Part shown: in pieces, positions 33,800 to 42,806 of the stretch
Numbering within the stretch: the first letter of the stretch is position 1
How the letters are laid out: each line of letters opens with the position of its first letter
The notes under the pieces: model-generated
Database searches by the model: none
Seen by the model: the letters and a program-made list of their open reading frames with translations, nothing else
Told to the model about the DNA's origin: nothing
Source: Flavobacteriales bacterium
GTDB lineage: Bacteria > Bacteroidota > Bacteroidia > Flavobacteriales > BACL11
Length of the DNA stretch: 42,806 bases
Reading direction: 5' to 3'
Assembly (NCBI GenBank): GCA_014381465.1
Contig: JACNLP010000047.1
Location: 1-42,806 of the forward strand
Made by a program: the position numbers and the translations under genes

Positions 33800-36220
33800 A
33801 TGAAAAACAAGTACATTGTAGATTTATCAGAAGTACAGCTAAGCGACCTTGAATTAGTAGGAGGAAAAAATGCCTCACTTGGGGAAATGATTCAAAACCT
33901 AGGAAAGCTAGGAGTTAACATACCGGGAGGATTTGCCCTTACAGTAGATGCCTATTGGGAGTTTATCAATCATAATAAATTGGATAAAAAAATAAGACGC
34001 CATATCAAAAAAATGAAAAAAGATGATTTGGTTTCTTTAAAGAAAACTGGGTTAGAAATTAGGCAATTAATTAGAAATGGTAAATGGCCGAGACAGGTAA
34101 AAGAAGAAATTAGAAATAGCTATACTTTACTCTCCCAACAATACGGTTCAGATATTACAGATGTAGCTGTTCGATCATCTGCAACAGCTGAAGACCTGCC
34201 AGATGCTTCTTTTGCCGGGCAACAAGAAACCTATTTAAATGTAAGAGGCCCTGAGCAAATCCTAACTTCTGTACGAAATTGTTTCGCATCTTTATTTACA
34301 GACAGAGCAATTTCGTACAGAGATAACTTTGGTTTTGATCATTTTGATGTTGGTTTATCTGTGTGTGTACAGAAAATGGTTCGTTCCGATTTGGCTTCTT
34401 CTGGAGTAGCTTTTTCATTAGATACCGAAAGTGGTTTTAAGGATGTGGTTTTAATTAATGGTTCGTACGGACTAGGGGAAAGTGTAGTACAAGGAACTGT
34501 TTCTCCAGATGAGTTTTTGATTTTTAAACCTACTTTAAAAAATGGTTTTGAGTCTATTATAGAAAAGAAAATGGGGAAGAAAGAGAACAAAATGATTTAT
34601 TCTACTGACCCAGGTCAATTGGTAAAAACCGTTCATGTTGGAAACACCCAACAAGATGAATTTTGTATTACAGATAAACAAGCTTTACAGTTAGCAAAAT
34701 GGGTTTGTATTATTGAGGATTATTACACCGAGTTAAAAGGACATTGGTGCCCAATGGATACTGAATGGGCAGTTGACGGACTTTCTGGAGATTTATTTAT
34801 CGTACAAGCTAGGCCAGAAACAATTCATTCCAGAAAAAAGGACAATGATTTAGTAGAATATAGAATTGATAACTCAGCAGGTGCAGCAGTTAGGTTAACA
34901 GGAATTGCAGTAGGAGATAAAATAGGACAAGGAAAAGTCCAAAAAATGTATTCCCTAGATGGTAGAGATGGTAGTTTTGATGGTTCTGACTTTAAGGAAG
35001 GAGATATATTAGTTACCGAAATGACAGATCCGGATTGGGAACCAATCATGAAAAAAGCTTCTGCAATTATCACTAATAAAGGAGGAAGAACTTGTCATGC
35101 AGCAATTGTTGCCAGAGAGATGGGAGTGCCTGCAATTGTAGGAACTGAAAACGGAACGGAAGTCCTTTTTAACGGAGAAGAATTTACGGTAAGTTGTGCA
35201 GAAGGTGATGTCGGAAAAGTGTATGAAGGGATCGTACCTTTCAAATTGAAGAAGACAAAATTGGACAATTTGCCAACTACAAAAACTCCAATTATGTTGA
35301 ATGTAGCTTCTCCTGATTTAGCCTTTAAATTTGCACAAATACCAAATGCAGGAGTAGGACTTGCTAGAGAGGAATTTATCATCAACAACTACATTCAAGC
35401 ACATCCTTTAGCGCTTTTAAAACATAAAGAATTAGAAGATGAAGAATTATCAGAAAAGATAAGAGTACTAACAAGAGGATTTAAAGATGAAGAAACTTTT
35501 TTCATCAAACGACTATCTTATGGAGTAGCAAAAATTGCATCTGCATTTTATCCAAAACAAGCCATTGTACGACTATCCGATTTTAAATCAAACGAATATT
35601 ACAACTTATTAGGAGGAAGTTACTTTGAGCCAACTGAAGAAAATCCTATGATTGGATGGAGAGGTGCTTCTCGTTATTATTCTAAGCAATACAAATACGC
35701 TTTTGGGATGGAATGTAAAGCCATCAAAAGGGTAAGAGAAAAAATGGGATTAGACAATGTTACCATTATGATTCCTTTCTGCCGTACAGTAGAGGAATTA
35801 GAAAAGGTGTACAAAGTGATGAAAAAATACGGATTAGAAAGAGGGAAAGATGGACTGCAAGTTTATCTTATGGCAGAGTTGCCATCCAATATTTTAATGG
35901 CAGAAGAATTTGCCGAACATATTGATGGTTTCTCAATTGGATCAAACGATTTAACCCAATTAACTTTAGGGTTGGATAGAGATTCATCCTTAGTTGCTCA
36001 TATTTATGATGAGAGAAATCCTGCAGTAAAACGCTCAATTTCTAATCTTATAAAAGTAGCAAAACAAACAAAAACAAAAGTTGGGATTTGTGGTCAAGGT
36101 CCATCAGACTACCCAGATTTCGCACAATTTTTAGTAGAAGAAGGAATAGATACCATTTCGGTAACTCCTGATTCTATGTTAAAAACAATAAAAGCAATAG
36201 CAAAAATAGAAAACAAATAA
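33800..36220 (+). CDS. ppsA: Phosphoenolpyruvate synthase
   Basis: PpsA makes PEP from pyruvate, ATP and water, the entry to gluconeogenesis. The 806 residues have three domains. The N-terminal ATP-binding PPDK domain includes VGGKNASLGEMI and VRSSATAEDLPDASFAGQQETYLNV. The central phosphohistidine domain has GGRTCHAAIVAREMGVPAIVG (His near 430). The C-terminal PEP/pyruvate barrel includes IGSNDLTQLTLGLDRDSS and VGICGQGPSDYPDFAQFLV. It follows fadA by 38 bases and precedes the acyl-CoA dehydrogenase by 4 bases, so it lies within a fatty-acid operon. Confidence 0.93.
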   Translation: MKNKYIVDLSEVQLSDLELVGGKNASLGEMIQNLGKLGVNIPGGFALTVDAYWEFINHNKLDKKIRRHIKKMKKDDLVSLKKTGLEIRQLIRNGKWPRQVKEEIRNSYTLLSQQYGSDITDVAVRSSATAEDLPDASFAGQQETYLNVRGPEQILTSVRNCFASLFTDRAISYRDNFGFDHFDVGLSVCVQKMVRSDLASSGVAFSLDTESGFKDVVLINGSYGLGESVVQGTVSPDEFLIFKPTLKNGFESIIEKKMGKKENKMIYSTDPGQLVKTVHVGNTQQDEFCITDKQALQLAKWVCIIEDYYTELKGHWCPMDTEWAVDGLSGDLFIVQARPETIHSRKKDNDLVEYRIDNSAGAAVRLTGIAVGDKIGQGKVQKMYSLDGRDGSFDGSDFKEGDILVTEMTDPDWEPIMKKASAIITNKGGRTCHAAIVAREMGVPAIVGTENGTEVLFNGEEFTVSCAEGDVGKVYEGIVPFKLKKTKLDNLPTTKTPIMLNVASPDLAFKFAQIPNAGVGLAREEFIINNYIQAHPLALLKHKELEDEELSEKIRVLTRGFKDEETFFIKRLSYGVAKIASAFYPKQAIVRLSDFKSNEYYNLLGGSYFEPTEENPMIGWRGASRYYSKQYKYAFGMECKAIKRVREKMGLDNVTIMIPFCRTVEELEKVYKVMKKYGLERGKDGLQVYLMAELPSNILMAEEFAEHIDGFSIGSNDLTQLTLGLDRDSSLVAHIYDERNPAVKRSISNLIKVAKQTKTKVGICGQGPSDYPDFAQFLVEEGIDTISVTPDSMLKTIKAIAKIENK

Positions 36221-36224
36221 AATT

Positions 36225-38000
36225 ATGATAAAAGGAGGAGAATTTTTAATAAAAGACCAAGAGGCAAAAGACATATTTATTCCAGAAGAGTTTGGAGAAG
36301 ACCAGTTAATGATGGCATCTGCAACTAAAGAATTTGTAGAAAAAGAATTGGATCCGCACAGGGAGAGATTTGAAAAGAAAGACTACAAACTAACGGAGGA
36401 CTGCATGAAAAAAGCAGGAGAACTAGGATTATTGGGAATTAGCGTACCAGCAGAATACGGAGGAATGGGAATGCCATTCAACACTTCAGTGCTTATTTGT
36501 GATAGAATTTCAGGAGCAAACGGTTCCTTTTCTACAGCATTTGGCGCCCATACCGGAATTGGAACTTTACCAATTTTATTATATGGTGATGACACGCAAA
36601 GAAAAAAATACTTACCAAAATTAGCTTCAGGTGAGTGGATGGGATGTTATTGCTTAACTGAACCTGGAGCAGGTTCGGACGCAAATTCAGGAAAAACAAA
36701 AGCGGTACTTACTGAAGATGGTAAACACTACCTTATCACAGGACAAAAAATGTGGATTTCAAATGCAGGTTTTGCGGATGTATTTATTGTTTTTGCAAGA
36801 ATTGAAGACGACAAAAACATTACTGGTTTCATCTTGGAAAAAGGAATGGAAGGCATCACTTTAGGGGAAGAAGAACATAAACTAGGATTGAACTCCTCTT
36901 CTACTCGCCAAGTATTTTTCACGCAAGTAAAAGTCCCAGTTGAAAGTTTATTAGGAGGTAGAGGAAACGGATTTAAAATTGCTATGAACGCACTTAATGT
37001 AGGTAGAATTAAACTTTCTGCAGCAGTATTAGATGCTTGTAGAAGAGTAATAGGACTATCCACTAATTATGCAAATGAGCGTATACAATTTGGTATTCCA
37101 ATTGCAAAATTTGGAGCTATAAAACATAAGTTGGCAGATATGGCCGTAAGAACTTACGCTATTGAATCCGCAACTTACCGATCAGGAAATGATATTGAGA
37201 AAAATATTTTAAGATTAGAAGCTGAGGGGGTGGATCATCAAGAGGCACACTTAAAAGGGATTGAGGAATACGCAATTGAATGTTCTATCGTAAAAGTATT
37301 AGGATCAGAAACTATACAATTCTGTTCTGATGAAGGAATCCAAATTTATGGAGGAATGGGCTATTCGGCAGACACACCAATGGAAGCTGCATATCGTGAT
37401 GCAAGAATTGCTCGTATCTATGAAGGAACAAACGAAATCAATAGAATGTTATTGGTGGGAATGATATTGAAAAAAGCAATGAAAGGGCAGTTAGACATTA
37501 TGGGACCAGCCATGAAAGTTGCAGAAGATTTAATGAGCATTCCGTCCTTTGACAAGCCAGATGATAGCATACTTTTTGCAGTAGAAAAAGAACAGCTTAA
37601 AAAATTGAAAAAAGCAATATTGATGTGTGCAGGAAAAGCAGCACAACATTATGCTATGACTATTGAAAGAGAACAAGAAGTATTAATGAACTTAGCCGAT
37701 ATGGTTATTGAAGTGTACACAGCAGAATCTGCAATTTTGAGAGCTGAGAAATTGGCTAGTAAAGATGGAGAAGAAGCGACACAACACAAAATAAATATGA
37801 GTAAATTATTCTTGTATTCTTCTATTAAAAACTGTCAAAAATCGGGAGAAGAAGTGATTTTATCTTTTGCAGAAGGGGACCAGCAAAGAATGCTTTTGAT
37901 GGGATTAAAACGATTTACAAAAGGATATACAATTAACCCTAAACAGATGAGAAGAAATATAGCCGATAAACTTATTGAAGAAAGTAAGTATTGTTTTTAG
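36225..38000 (+). CDS. Acyl-CoA dehydrogenase (long form)
   Basis: This FAD enzyme makes the first double bond in beta-oxidation. The 591 residues have the standard 380-residue core: YCLTEPGAGSDANSG, QKMWISNAGFADVFIVFARI, QIYGGMGYSADTPMEAAYRDARIARIYEGTNEINRM, with the catalytic-Glu position in YEGT. A helical C-terminal extension of about 180 residues resembles long acyl-CoA dehydrogenases such as VLCAD/ACAD9 and those usual in this phylum. It starts 4 bases after ppsA, so it belongs to the same operon. The electron-transfer flavoprotein genes are not in the window. Confidence 0.92.
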   Translation: MIKGGEFLIKDQEAKDIFIPEEFGEDQLMMASATKEFVEKELDPHRERFEKKDYKLTEDCMKKAGELGLLGISVPAEYGGMGMPFNTSVLICDRISGANGSFSTAFGAHTGIGTLPILLYGDDTQRKKYLPKLASGEWMGCYCLTEPGAGSDANSGKTKAVLTEDGKHYLITGQKMWISNAGFADVFIVFARIEDDKNITGFILEKGMEGITLGEEEHKLGLNSSSTRQVFFTQVKVPVESLLGGRGNGFKIAMNALNVGRIKLSAAVLDACRRVIGLSTNYANERIQFGIPIAKFGAIKHKLADMAVRTYAIESATYRSGNDIEKNILRLEAEGVDHQEAHLKGIEEYAIECSIVKVLGSETIQFCSDEGIQIYGGMGYSADTPMEAAYRDARIARIYEGTNEINRMLLVGMILKKAMKGQLDIMGPAMKVAEDLMSIPSFDKPDDSILFAVEKEQLKKLKKAILMCAGKAAQHYAMTIEREQEVLMNLADMVIEVYTAESAILRAEKLASKDGEEATQHKINMSKLFLYSSIKNCQKSGEEVILSFAEGDQQRMLLMGLKRFTKGYTINPKQMRRNIADKLIEESKYCF

Positions 38001-38008
38001 TATCTTTA
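38001..38008 (+). promoter_or_regulatory. -7 box of the DEAD-box helicase gene
   Basis: TATCTTTA, one base off TAnnTTTG, begins directly after the acyl-CoA dehydrogenase stop and ends 4 bases before the helicase ATG. The helicase probably has its own, nearly leaderless transcript. Confidence 0.5.
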
Positions 38009-38012
38009 CGCA

Positions 38013-39254
38013 ATGAAATTTACAGAATTTAAGTTCGGAAACGAACTTCAAGAGGGGCTAGATATAATGGGATTTGAAAAGGCCACCCCAATACAAGAAC
38101 AAGCAATACCAATTATTCAAAATAATAAAGACTTAATTGCCTGTGCGCAAACAGGAACAGGAAAAACAGCTGCTTTTGTTTTACCTATTTTAGATAAACT
38201 TACAAAAACAGCTCAAAACAATAAAGTAAATACAATTATTGTAGCGCCAACTAGGGAATTAGCCAAACAAATTGATATGCAAATTGAGGGATTCTCCTAT
38301 TTTACTAATTCCTCATCTTACCCTATTTATGGTGGGGGAACAGGAGTTGAATTCGACAATCAAAAACAAGCTTTGGTAAATGGTGCGGATATTATTATCT
38401 GTACTCCAGGAAGATTAATGGCCCATTTAGATTTTAATTATTTTGATACTTCTGGAGTGAAACATTTTATTTTGGATGAAGCAGATAGAATGTTAGACAT
38501 GGGGTTTTATGATGACATCATGAAAATTGCAAATAAACTGCCAAAAGACAGACAAAACTTATTGTTTTCGGCTACCATGCCACCAAAAATTAGAGAATTA
38601 GCAAACAAACTTTTGAAAAATCCTGAAAGTATTAGTTTGGCAATTTCCAAGCCTGCTGAAGGACTTACCCAGAATGCTTACATGACACATGACAATCAGA
38701 AAGTAAAACTGGTAAGAGAAATTTTGAAAGCTAAAGGAAAGGATTTAAGTCATGTGCTTATTTTTGCTTCAAGCATAAAGAGTGTAAAAGAAATAAAAAC
38801 TACACTTAACAAAGCAGGAATGAGGGCGTCAGAAATGCACTCAGGATTAGACCAAGAGCAAAGAGAAGATACGATTCGTGATTTTAAAAATAAGAAAATT
38901 CGCATATTAGTAGCTACTGATATTTTGTCCAGAGGGATTGATATTAAAGGAATTGAACTCGTAATAAACTATGAAGTACCCCATGATGCTGAGGATTATG
39001 TACACAGAATTGGGCGTACAGCAAGGGCTGATAGAACGGGAGAAGCTATTACTTTTATAAATCCTAAACAAGTTCGTAACTTTAAGGATATTGAAAAACT
39101 AATTGAAAAAGAAGTACCTAAATTAGATTTACCAAAAGGATTTGAAAAAGGTCCTGAATACAAGATTTTTCCTAAAAACAAGAAGAAAAAACAGTGGAAT
39201 AATAAGCGAAAATTTAAGAAGCCTCAACACAAAAATACTAACGCTCCAAAATAG
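38013..39254 (+). CDS. DEAD-box RNA helicase (RhlE-like)
   Basis: This ATP-dependent helicase family remodels RNA in ribosome assembly and mRNA decay. The 413 residues carry the Q motif (GFEKATPIQEQAIP), AQTGTGKTAAF (I), PTRELAKQ (Ia), TPGRLM, DEADRMLDMGF (II), FSATMPP (III), ATDILSRGID (V) and HRIGRTARADRTG (VI). A basic tail of about 40 residues ends it (KNKKKKQWNNKRKFKKPQHK), typical for RNA binding. The end overlaps the UbiD-family gene on the other strand by 17 bases. Confidence 0.94.
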   Translation: MKFTEFKFGNELQEGLDIMGFEKATPIQEQAIPIIQNNKDLIACAQTGTGKTAAFVLPILDKLTKTAQNNKVNTIIVAPTRELAKQIDMQIEGFSYFTNSSSYPIYGGGTGVEFDNQKQALVNGADIIICTPGRLMAHLDFNYFDTSGVKHFILDEADRMLDMGFYDDIMKIANKLPKDRQNLLFSATMPPKIRELANKLLKNPESISLAISKPAEGLTQNAYMTHDNQKVKLVREILKAKGKDLSHVLIFASSIKSVKEIKTTLNKAGMRASEMHSGLDQEQREDTIRDFKNKKIRILVATDILSRGIDIKGIELVINYEVPHDAEDYVHRIGRTARADRTGEAITFINPKQVRNFKDIEKLIEKEVPKLDLPKGFEKGPEYKIFPKNKKKKQWNNKRKFKKPQHKNTNAPK

Positions 39255-40962
39255 GAGCATGATGTGGCTTTATTCTAGCATCAATAATTGGCACAGAACA
39301 AGAAAAATGTTTGTTCTTCAACTCTGCATTTAAACCAAAAATATCATTTGCAGGATTGGATCGTGTAAAAGTAACCCACAACCAATTAGAGAAATTTTCA
39401 GCTGTAAAAGTGGCATCATCTACTAAAGTAATCATTGCTATTCCTTCCATATTTTGTTTTTCTAAACTAGCAATCAACTCTTTTATTTCTCCCGTACCCT
39501 CTACTACTAAATTTCCATTACTCACTAATTTAGGATTAGAAAATTCATTAGGTAAATCTATGTTTGGTAAACTTTCAGATAGTTTTCTTTTGATTTCTCC
39601 TGCTGCAGCTATTACTACTTTTGATCCTTCATTCAATCCATCTCCGCTATAATCCAAAGTATCAATAGTAGTTTTAGTCTGGAAATGTAAATCTCTGTTC
39701 CAGTCTACCCTCTCTAAAAAATGAGTAAAATATTCCTTTTCGTTATTTACATTTGGCGCATTCTCATCATCACAAATAAATAGATATTTCGCTAAACTCA
39801 TTTGTCCTGTTCCTAAAATATGATTGGCAATAGTCAATAACTCTTGGGGTTGTTTGGTTGGGTTATATGGAGTATATCTTTCACTTCCCACCGCCAACAA
39901 TAAAGGGTGAACTCCTGCTTCATCCACTGCATTTACCGCTTTCAATCCAGGAATTTCTTGTTCTATTGCCTTTCCACTAATTTCATGTATTAATGCACCA
40001 AACTGAGAGTCCTCTTGAGGTGGACGACCTACAACTGTAAAGGGCCAAATGGCATTTTCTTTAGCATATACTTTATGAATCTTCAAAACCGGAAAATCAT
40101 GTTTCAAACTATAGTAACCCAAATGATCGCCAAATGGTCCTTCAGGTTTTACATCATTTTGGTGTAACTCTCCACAAATTACAAAGTCAGCATCTGCAGA
40201 AATAGTATAGCCATCTTTTTTGGCATACCTAAAATTCCTACCTCCTAAAATTCCTGCAAAAGCCATTTCTGACATTCCCTCTGGCAAAGGCATAACAGCA
40301 GCAAAGGTATGTGATGGTGGTCCTCCCACAAAAATAGATACCTTTAAAGGTTCTCCTTTTTGATTTGCTTTTTTCTGATGTACACCAATCCCTCTATGGA
40401 TTTGATAATGCATCCCTACTTCTTTGTTGGGCACATAGTCATTACCTGAAAGTTGAACGCGATACATCCCTAAATTAGAGTTCATAATTCCAGGATTTTC
40501 TGGATCTTCAGAATAAACTTGAGGCAAAGTAATAAAAGCACCTCCATCCTCTTTCCAACATTTTACCTGAGGTAAATCCTCAATTTGTATTTCTTTAAAT
40601 TTTCTTGGAAACCTAACTTTAACTGGAATAGCATAAATACCATGCAGAGCCGTAAAAATAGCTTCAATAGGATTTTTTAAAGCTGAAACAGGATTAGTTT
40701 TTAAGTCAATTAATCTCTTTACTTGTTTCAAACTATCACGGAACATAAACTTACTCCTATCTAAAGTTCCGAACAAATTAGAAACGGCTTTGAATTTACT
40801 TCCCTTTATATTTTCATATAAAATAGCTTTCCCACCTTTTGCAAATTCATCTAAATGAATAGATGCCATTTCCAAATCAGGGGTTACCTCATCAGAAAGT
40901 CTTAGGAGTTCTCCTTTCTTTTCTAAATCCGAGATACATTGTTGTAAGGTTTTGTAAGACAT
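39238..40962 (-). CDS. UbiD-family decarboxylase (menaquinone-biosynthesis-like)
   Basis: This is a prenylated-FMN-dependent aromatic-acid decarboxylase. From ATG 40962 there are 574 residues; the track's GTG at 40980 is less likely, because MSYKTLQQCISDLEKKGELLRL is a normal UbiD N-terminus. Conserved segments are PEGPFGDHLGYYSLKHDFPVLKI and VNAVDEAGVHPLLLAVGSERYTPY. Members are annotated as menaquinone biosynthesis decarboxylases in the futalosine route or as UbiD-like enzymes of unknown substrate, and the sequence here does not decide. A TATATTTG -7 box lies upstream at 41011-41018. It converges with the helicase gene. Confidence 0.85.
   Translation of the reverse strand: MSYKTLQQCISDLEKKGELLRLSDEVTPDLEMASIHLDEFAKGGKAILYENIKGSKFKAVSNLFGTLDRSKFMFRDSLKQVKRLIDLKTNPVSALKNPIEAIFTALHGIYAIPVKVRFPRKFKEIQIEDLPQVKCWKEDGGAFITLPQVYSEDPENPGIMNSNLGMYRVQLSGNDYVPNKEVGMHYQIHRGIGVHQKKANQKGEPLKVSIFVGGPPSHTFAAVMPLPEGMSEMAFAGILGGRNFRYAKKDGYTISADADFVICGELHQNDVKPEGPFGDHLGYYSLKHDFPVLKIHKVYAKENAIWPFTVVGRPPQEDSQFGALIHEISGKAIEQEIPGLKAVNAVDEAGVHPLLLAVGSERYTPYNPTKQPQELLTIANHILGTGQMSLAKYLFICDDENAPNVNNEKEYFTHFLERVDWNRDLHFQTKTTIDTLDYSGDGLNEGSKVVIAAAGEIKRKLSESLPNIDLPNEFSNPKLVSNGNLVVEGTGEIKELIASLEKQNMEGIAMITLVDDATFTAENFSNWLWVTFTRSNPANDIFGLNAELKNKHFSCSVPIIDARIKPHHAPILER
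39243..39258. other. Small hairpin at the overlapping ends of converging genes
   Basis: GCTCC-AAAATA-GGAGC forms a 5-bp stem inside the last codons of both the helicase and the UbiD-family gene. There is no T-run on either side, so it is not a standard terminator. It may still slow converging polymerases. Confidence 0.3.
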
Positions 40963-41010
40963 AAATAAGTTATGAGCCACTAGTGTGTAGGCAATAGCAT
41001 TAATTTATAC

Positions 41011-41018
41011 CAAATATA
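41011..41018 (-). promoter_or_regulatory. -7 box of the UbiD-family gene
   Basis: The minus strand reads TATATTTG, a full TAnnTTTG match, about 48 bases before the ATG. No TTG at the -33 spacing was seen. Confidence 0.45.
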
Positions 41019-41067
41019 TATTTTGATTTCTTTTACTAGTCACTTTTCACCAAAAACTTTAAAAATA

Positions 41068-42354
41068 TTATCTCTTATCGATAGCAACATATTTTCTTTG
41101 GGTAGCACCTGTATAAACTTGTCTTGGTCTTCCAATTGGTTCGTTATTTTCTCTCATTTCTTTCCATTGTGCAATCCATCCTGGCAATCTTCCCAATGCA
41201 AACATTACTGTAAACATATCAGTTGGAATTCCTAATGCCCTGTAAATAATTCCAGAATAAAAATCAACATTCGGATACAACCCTCTTGCTTTAAAGTACT
41301 CATCTTCCAATGCTACTTTTTCTAATTCCATTGCAATATCCAATACAGGATCCTCTATTCCAAGCTCACTCAAAACATCATCAGCAGCTTTTTTAATAAT
41401 AGTAGCTCTTGGGTCAAAGTTTTTATAAACTCTATGTCCGAATCCCATTAAACGGAAAGGATCAGATTTATCTTTTGCTTTAGCAACATATTTATCTACA
41501 TCTCCTCCGTCAGCTTTTATTTCTTCAAGCATTTCAATTACTGCTTGATTAGCACCACCATGAAGTGGACCCCAAAGTGCAGCAATTCCTGCTGAAACAG
41601 AAGCATATAAACTAGCATGAGATGAGCCAACAATTCTAACTGTTGCTGCAGAACAATTTTGCTCATGATCAGCATGCAAAATCAAAAGTTTATTAAGAGC
41701 AGCTGCAACTACTGGATTTATTTCATAATTAACAGTAGGCAAAGAGAACATCATTCTGATAAAATTTTCACAATAATCTAGAGAATTATCAGGATAAATT
41801 ACTGGTTGTCGCATTCTATTTTTAAAACTCCAAGCTGCAAGAGTTGGTAGTTTTGCAATGAAGCGAATTATTGTTCCGTTTACTTCTTCAGCTGAACGGT
41901 TAGGGTCTAATGACTTTGGATAAAAGGCAGTAAGGGAGGAAACAAGAGAAGAAAGTACTCCCATTGGATGTGATTTTGATGGAAAACCGTCTAAAATAGA
42001 CCTAACATCCTCATGAACTAATGTGTGTTTGGAGACATCTTCTTTAAAGTTATCTAACTCCTCAGCAGTTGGTAATTCGCCATAGATTAATAGAAAAGCA
42101 ACCTCCAAAAAAGTAGCTTTTTCAGCTAAATCCTCAATGGAATACCCTCTATATCTTAAAATTCCTTCTTCACCATTTAAAAATGTAATTGCACTCTCGC
42201 AAGAACCTGTATTTTTAAATCCTTTATCTAAAGTTACTAATCCTGATTGTCCTCTCAACTTGCTTATATCAATTGCTTTTTCATTCTCAGCTCCTGTAAT
42301 TATTGGAAGTTCATAAACCTTCCCATCATAATGTAACTCTGCTTTTTTTGTCAT
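41068..42354 (-). CDS. gltA: Citrate synthase (type II)
   Basis: Citrate synthase condenses acetyl-CoA with oxaloacetate at the entry of the TCA cycle. The 428 residues fit the hexameric type II bacterial form. The catalytic His regions are HADHEQNCSAATVRIVGSSHASLYASVSAGIAALWGPLHGGANQAVIEML and MGFGHRVYKNFDPRA, and the catalytic Asp is in LYPNVDFYSGIIYRALGIP. The start ATG 42354 lies 19 bases after the enolase stop on the same strand, so eno-gltA are probably co-transcribed. Confidence 0.96.
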   Translation of the reverse strand: MTKKAELHYDGKVYELPIITGAENEKAIDISKLRGQSGLVTLDKGFKNTGSCESAITFLNGEEGILRYRGYSIEDLAEKATFLEVAFLLIYGELPTAEELDNFKEDVSKHTLVHEDVRSILDGFPSKSHPMGVLSSLVSSLTAFYPKSLDPNRSAEEVNGTIIRFIAKLPTLAAWSFKNRMRQPVIYPDNSLDYCENFIRMMFSLPTVNYEINPVVAAALNKLLILHADHEQNCSAATVRIVGSSHASLYASVSAGIAALWGPLHGGANQAVIEMLEEIKADGGDVDKYVAKAKDKSDPFRLMGFGHRVYKNFDPRATIIKKAADDVLSELGIEDPVLDIAMELEKVALEDEYFKARGLYPNVDFYSGIIYRALGIPTDMFTVMFALGRLPGWIAQWKEMRENNEPIGRPRQVYTGATQRKYVAIDKR

Positions 42355-42373
42355 TATTTCTTTGTTTTTTTAA

Positions 42374-42806
<433 letters not shown>

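Noticed and set aside
36232-36243. AAAAGGAGGAGA read as a ribosome binding site for a start downstream of 36225
   Set aside because: It falls inside the acyl-CoA dehydrogenase codons KGGE, and the family N-terminus (KGGEFLIKDQEA) requires the upstream ATG.

Overview
The window comes from an AT-rich chromosome of a member of the Bacteroidota, most likely a flavobacterium of the order Flavobacteriales. The evidence is the gene content: a 388-residue Bacteroidota-type PurM, a type II (eukaryote-like) glutamine synthetase, a TPR/PD40/CRD/OmpA protein with the domain order of PorE, DUF2851, a Glu/Leu/Phe/Val dehydrogenase, and an HAD-first FadJ. Many genes also start a few bases after a TAnnTTTG-like -7 box, the Bacteroidota sigma-factor signature, and Shine-Dalgarno sequences are mostly absent. 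Genus and species cannot be read from the window.

Layout. (1) 1-8.7 kb, minus strand: a partial tRNA-Val with its own promoter. Then, read right to left, a Glu/Leu dehydrogenase, an MscS channel, the NhaD Na+/H+ antiporter, ExbB-ExbD-TonB and FolC. Further upstream lies an operon of a small conserved protein, an FtsE-like ATPase and a GT2 glycosyltransferase. (2) 8.8-13.6 kb, plus strand: a 1023-residue secreted TPR protein overlapping a 574-residue outer-membrane beta-barrel gene. A short decayed signal-peptide ORF follows. (3) 13.9-16.3 kb, plus: a MacB/FtsX-like permease, TatA and a Ca2+/Na+ exchanger, closed by a strong terminator facing glnA. (4) 16.4-22.8 kb: glnA (minus), then the PorE-like protein, then purM-prfA-pyrF (plus). 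(5) 22.8-27.2 kb: a YdcF-family membrane protein (minus), then a tightly packed plus-strand run of DUF2851, PspC-like, K+ channel with TrkA-N domain, a 54-residue PspC-like protein missing from the supplied ORF track, and an RmlD-like SDR. (6) 27.2-39.3 kb: aconitase (minus) diverges from a fatty-acid catabolism cluster, marR-fadJ-fadA-ppsA-acyl-CoA dehydrogenase, followed by a DEAD-box helicase. (7) 39.2-42.8 kb, minus: a UbiD-family decarboxylase, citrate synthase and the C-terminal third of enolase.

How it fits together. The right half is central carbon metabolism. Beta-oxidation makes acetyl-CoA, citrate synthase and aconitase feed it into the TCA cycle, and PEP synthase and enolase serve gluconeogenesis. 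A MarR regulator heads the beta-oxidation run, with two palindromic candidate operators in front of it. The left half is cell-envelope energetics: an Na+/H+ antiporter, a proton-driven ExbBD-TonB motor, mechanosensitive and K+ channels, and outer-membrane proteins.

Most of the window is ordinary core genome. I found no CRISPR array, prophage, insertion sequence or obvious defence system. The least-explained items are the TPR/beta-barrel pair with a direct repeat upstream, the PspC-channel-PspC run, the dual palindromes before marR, and scattered REP-like intergenic repeats.
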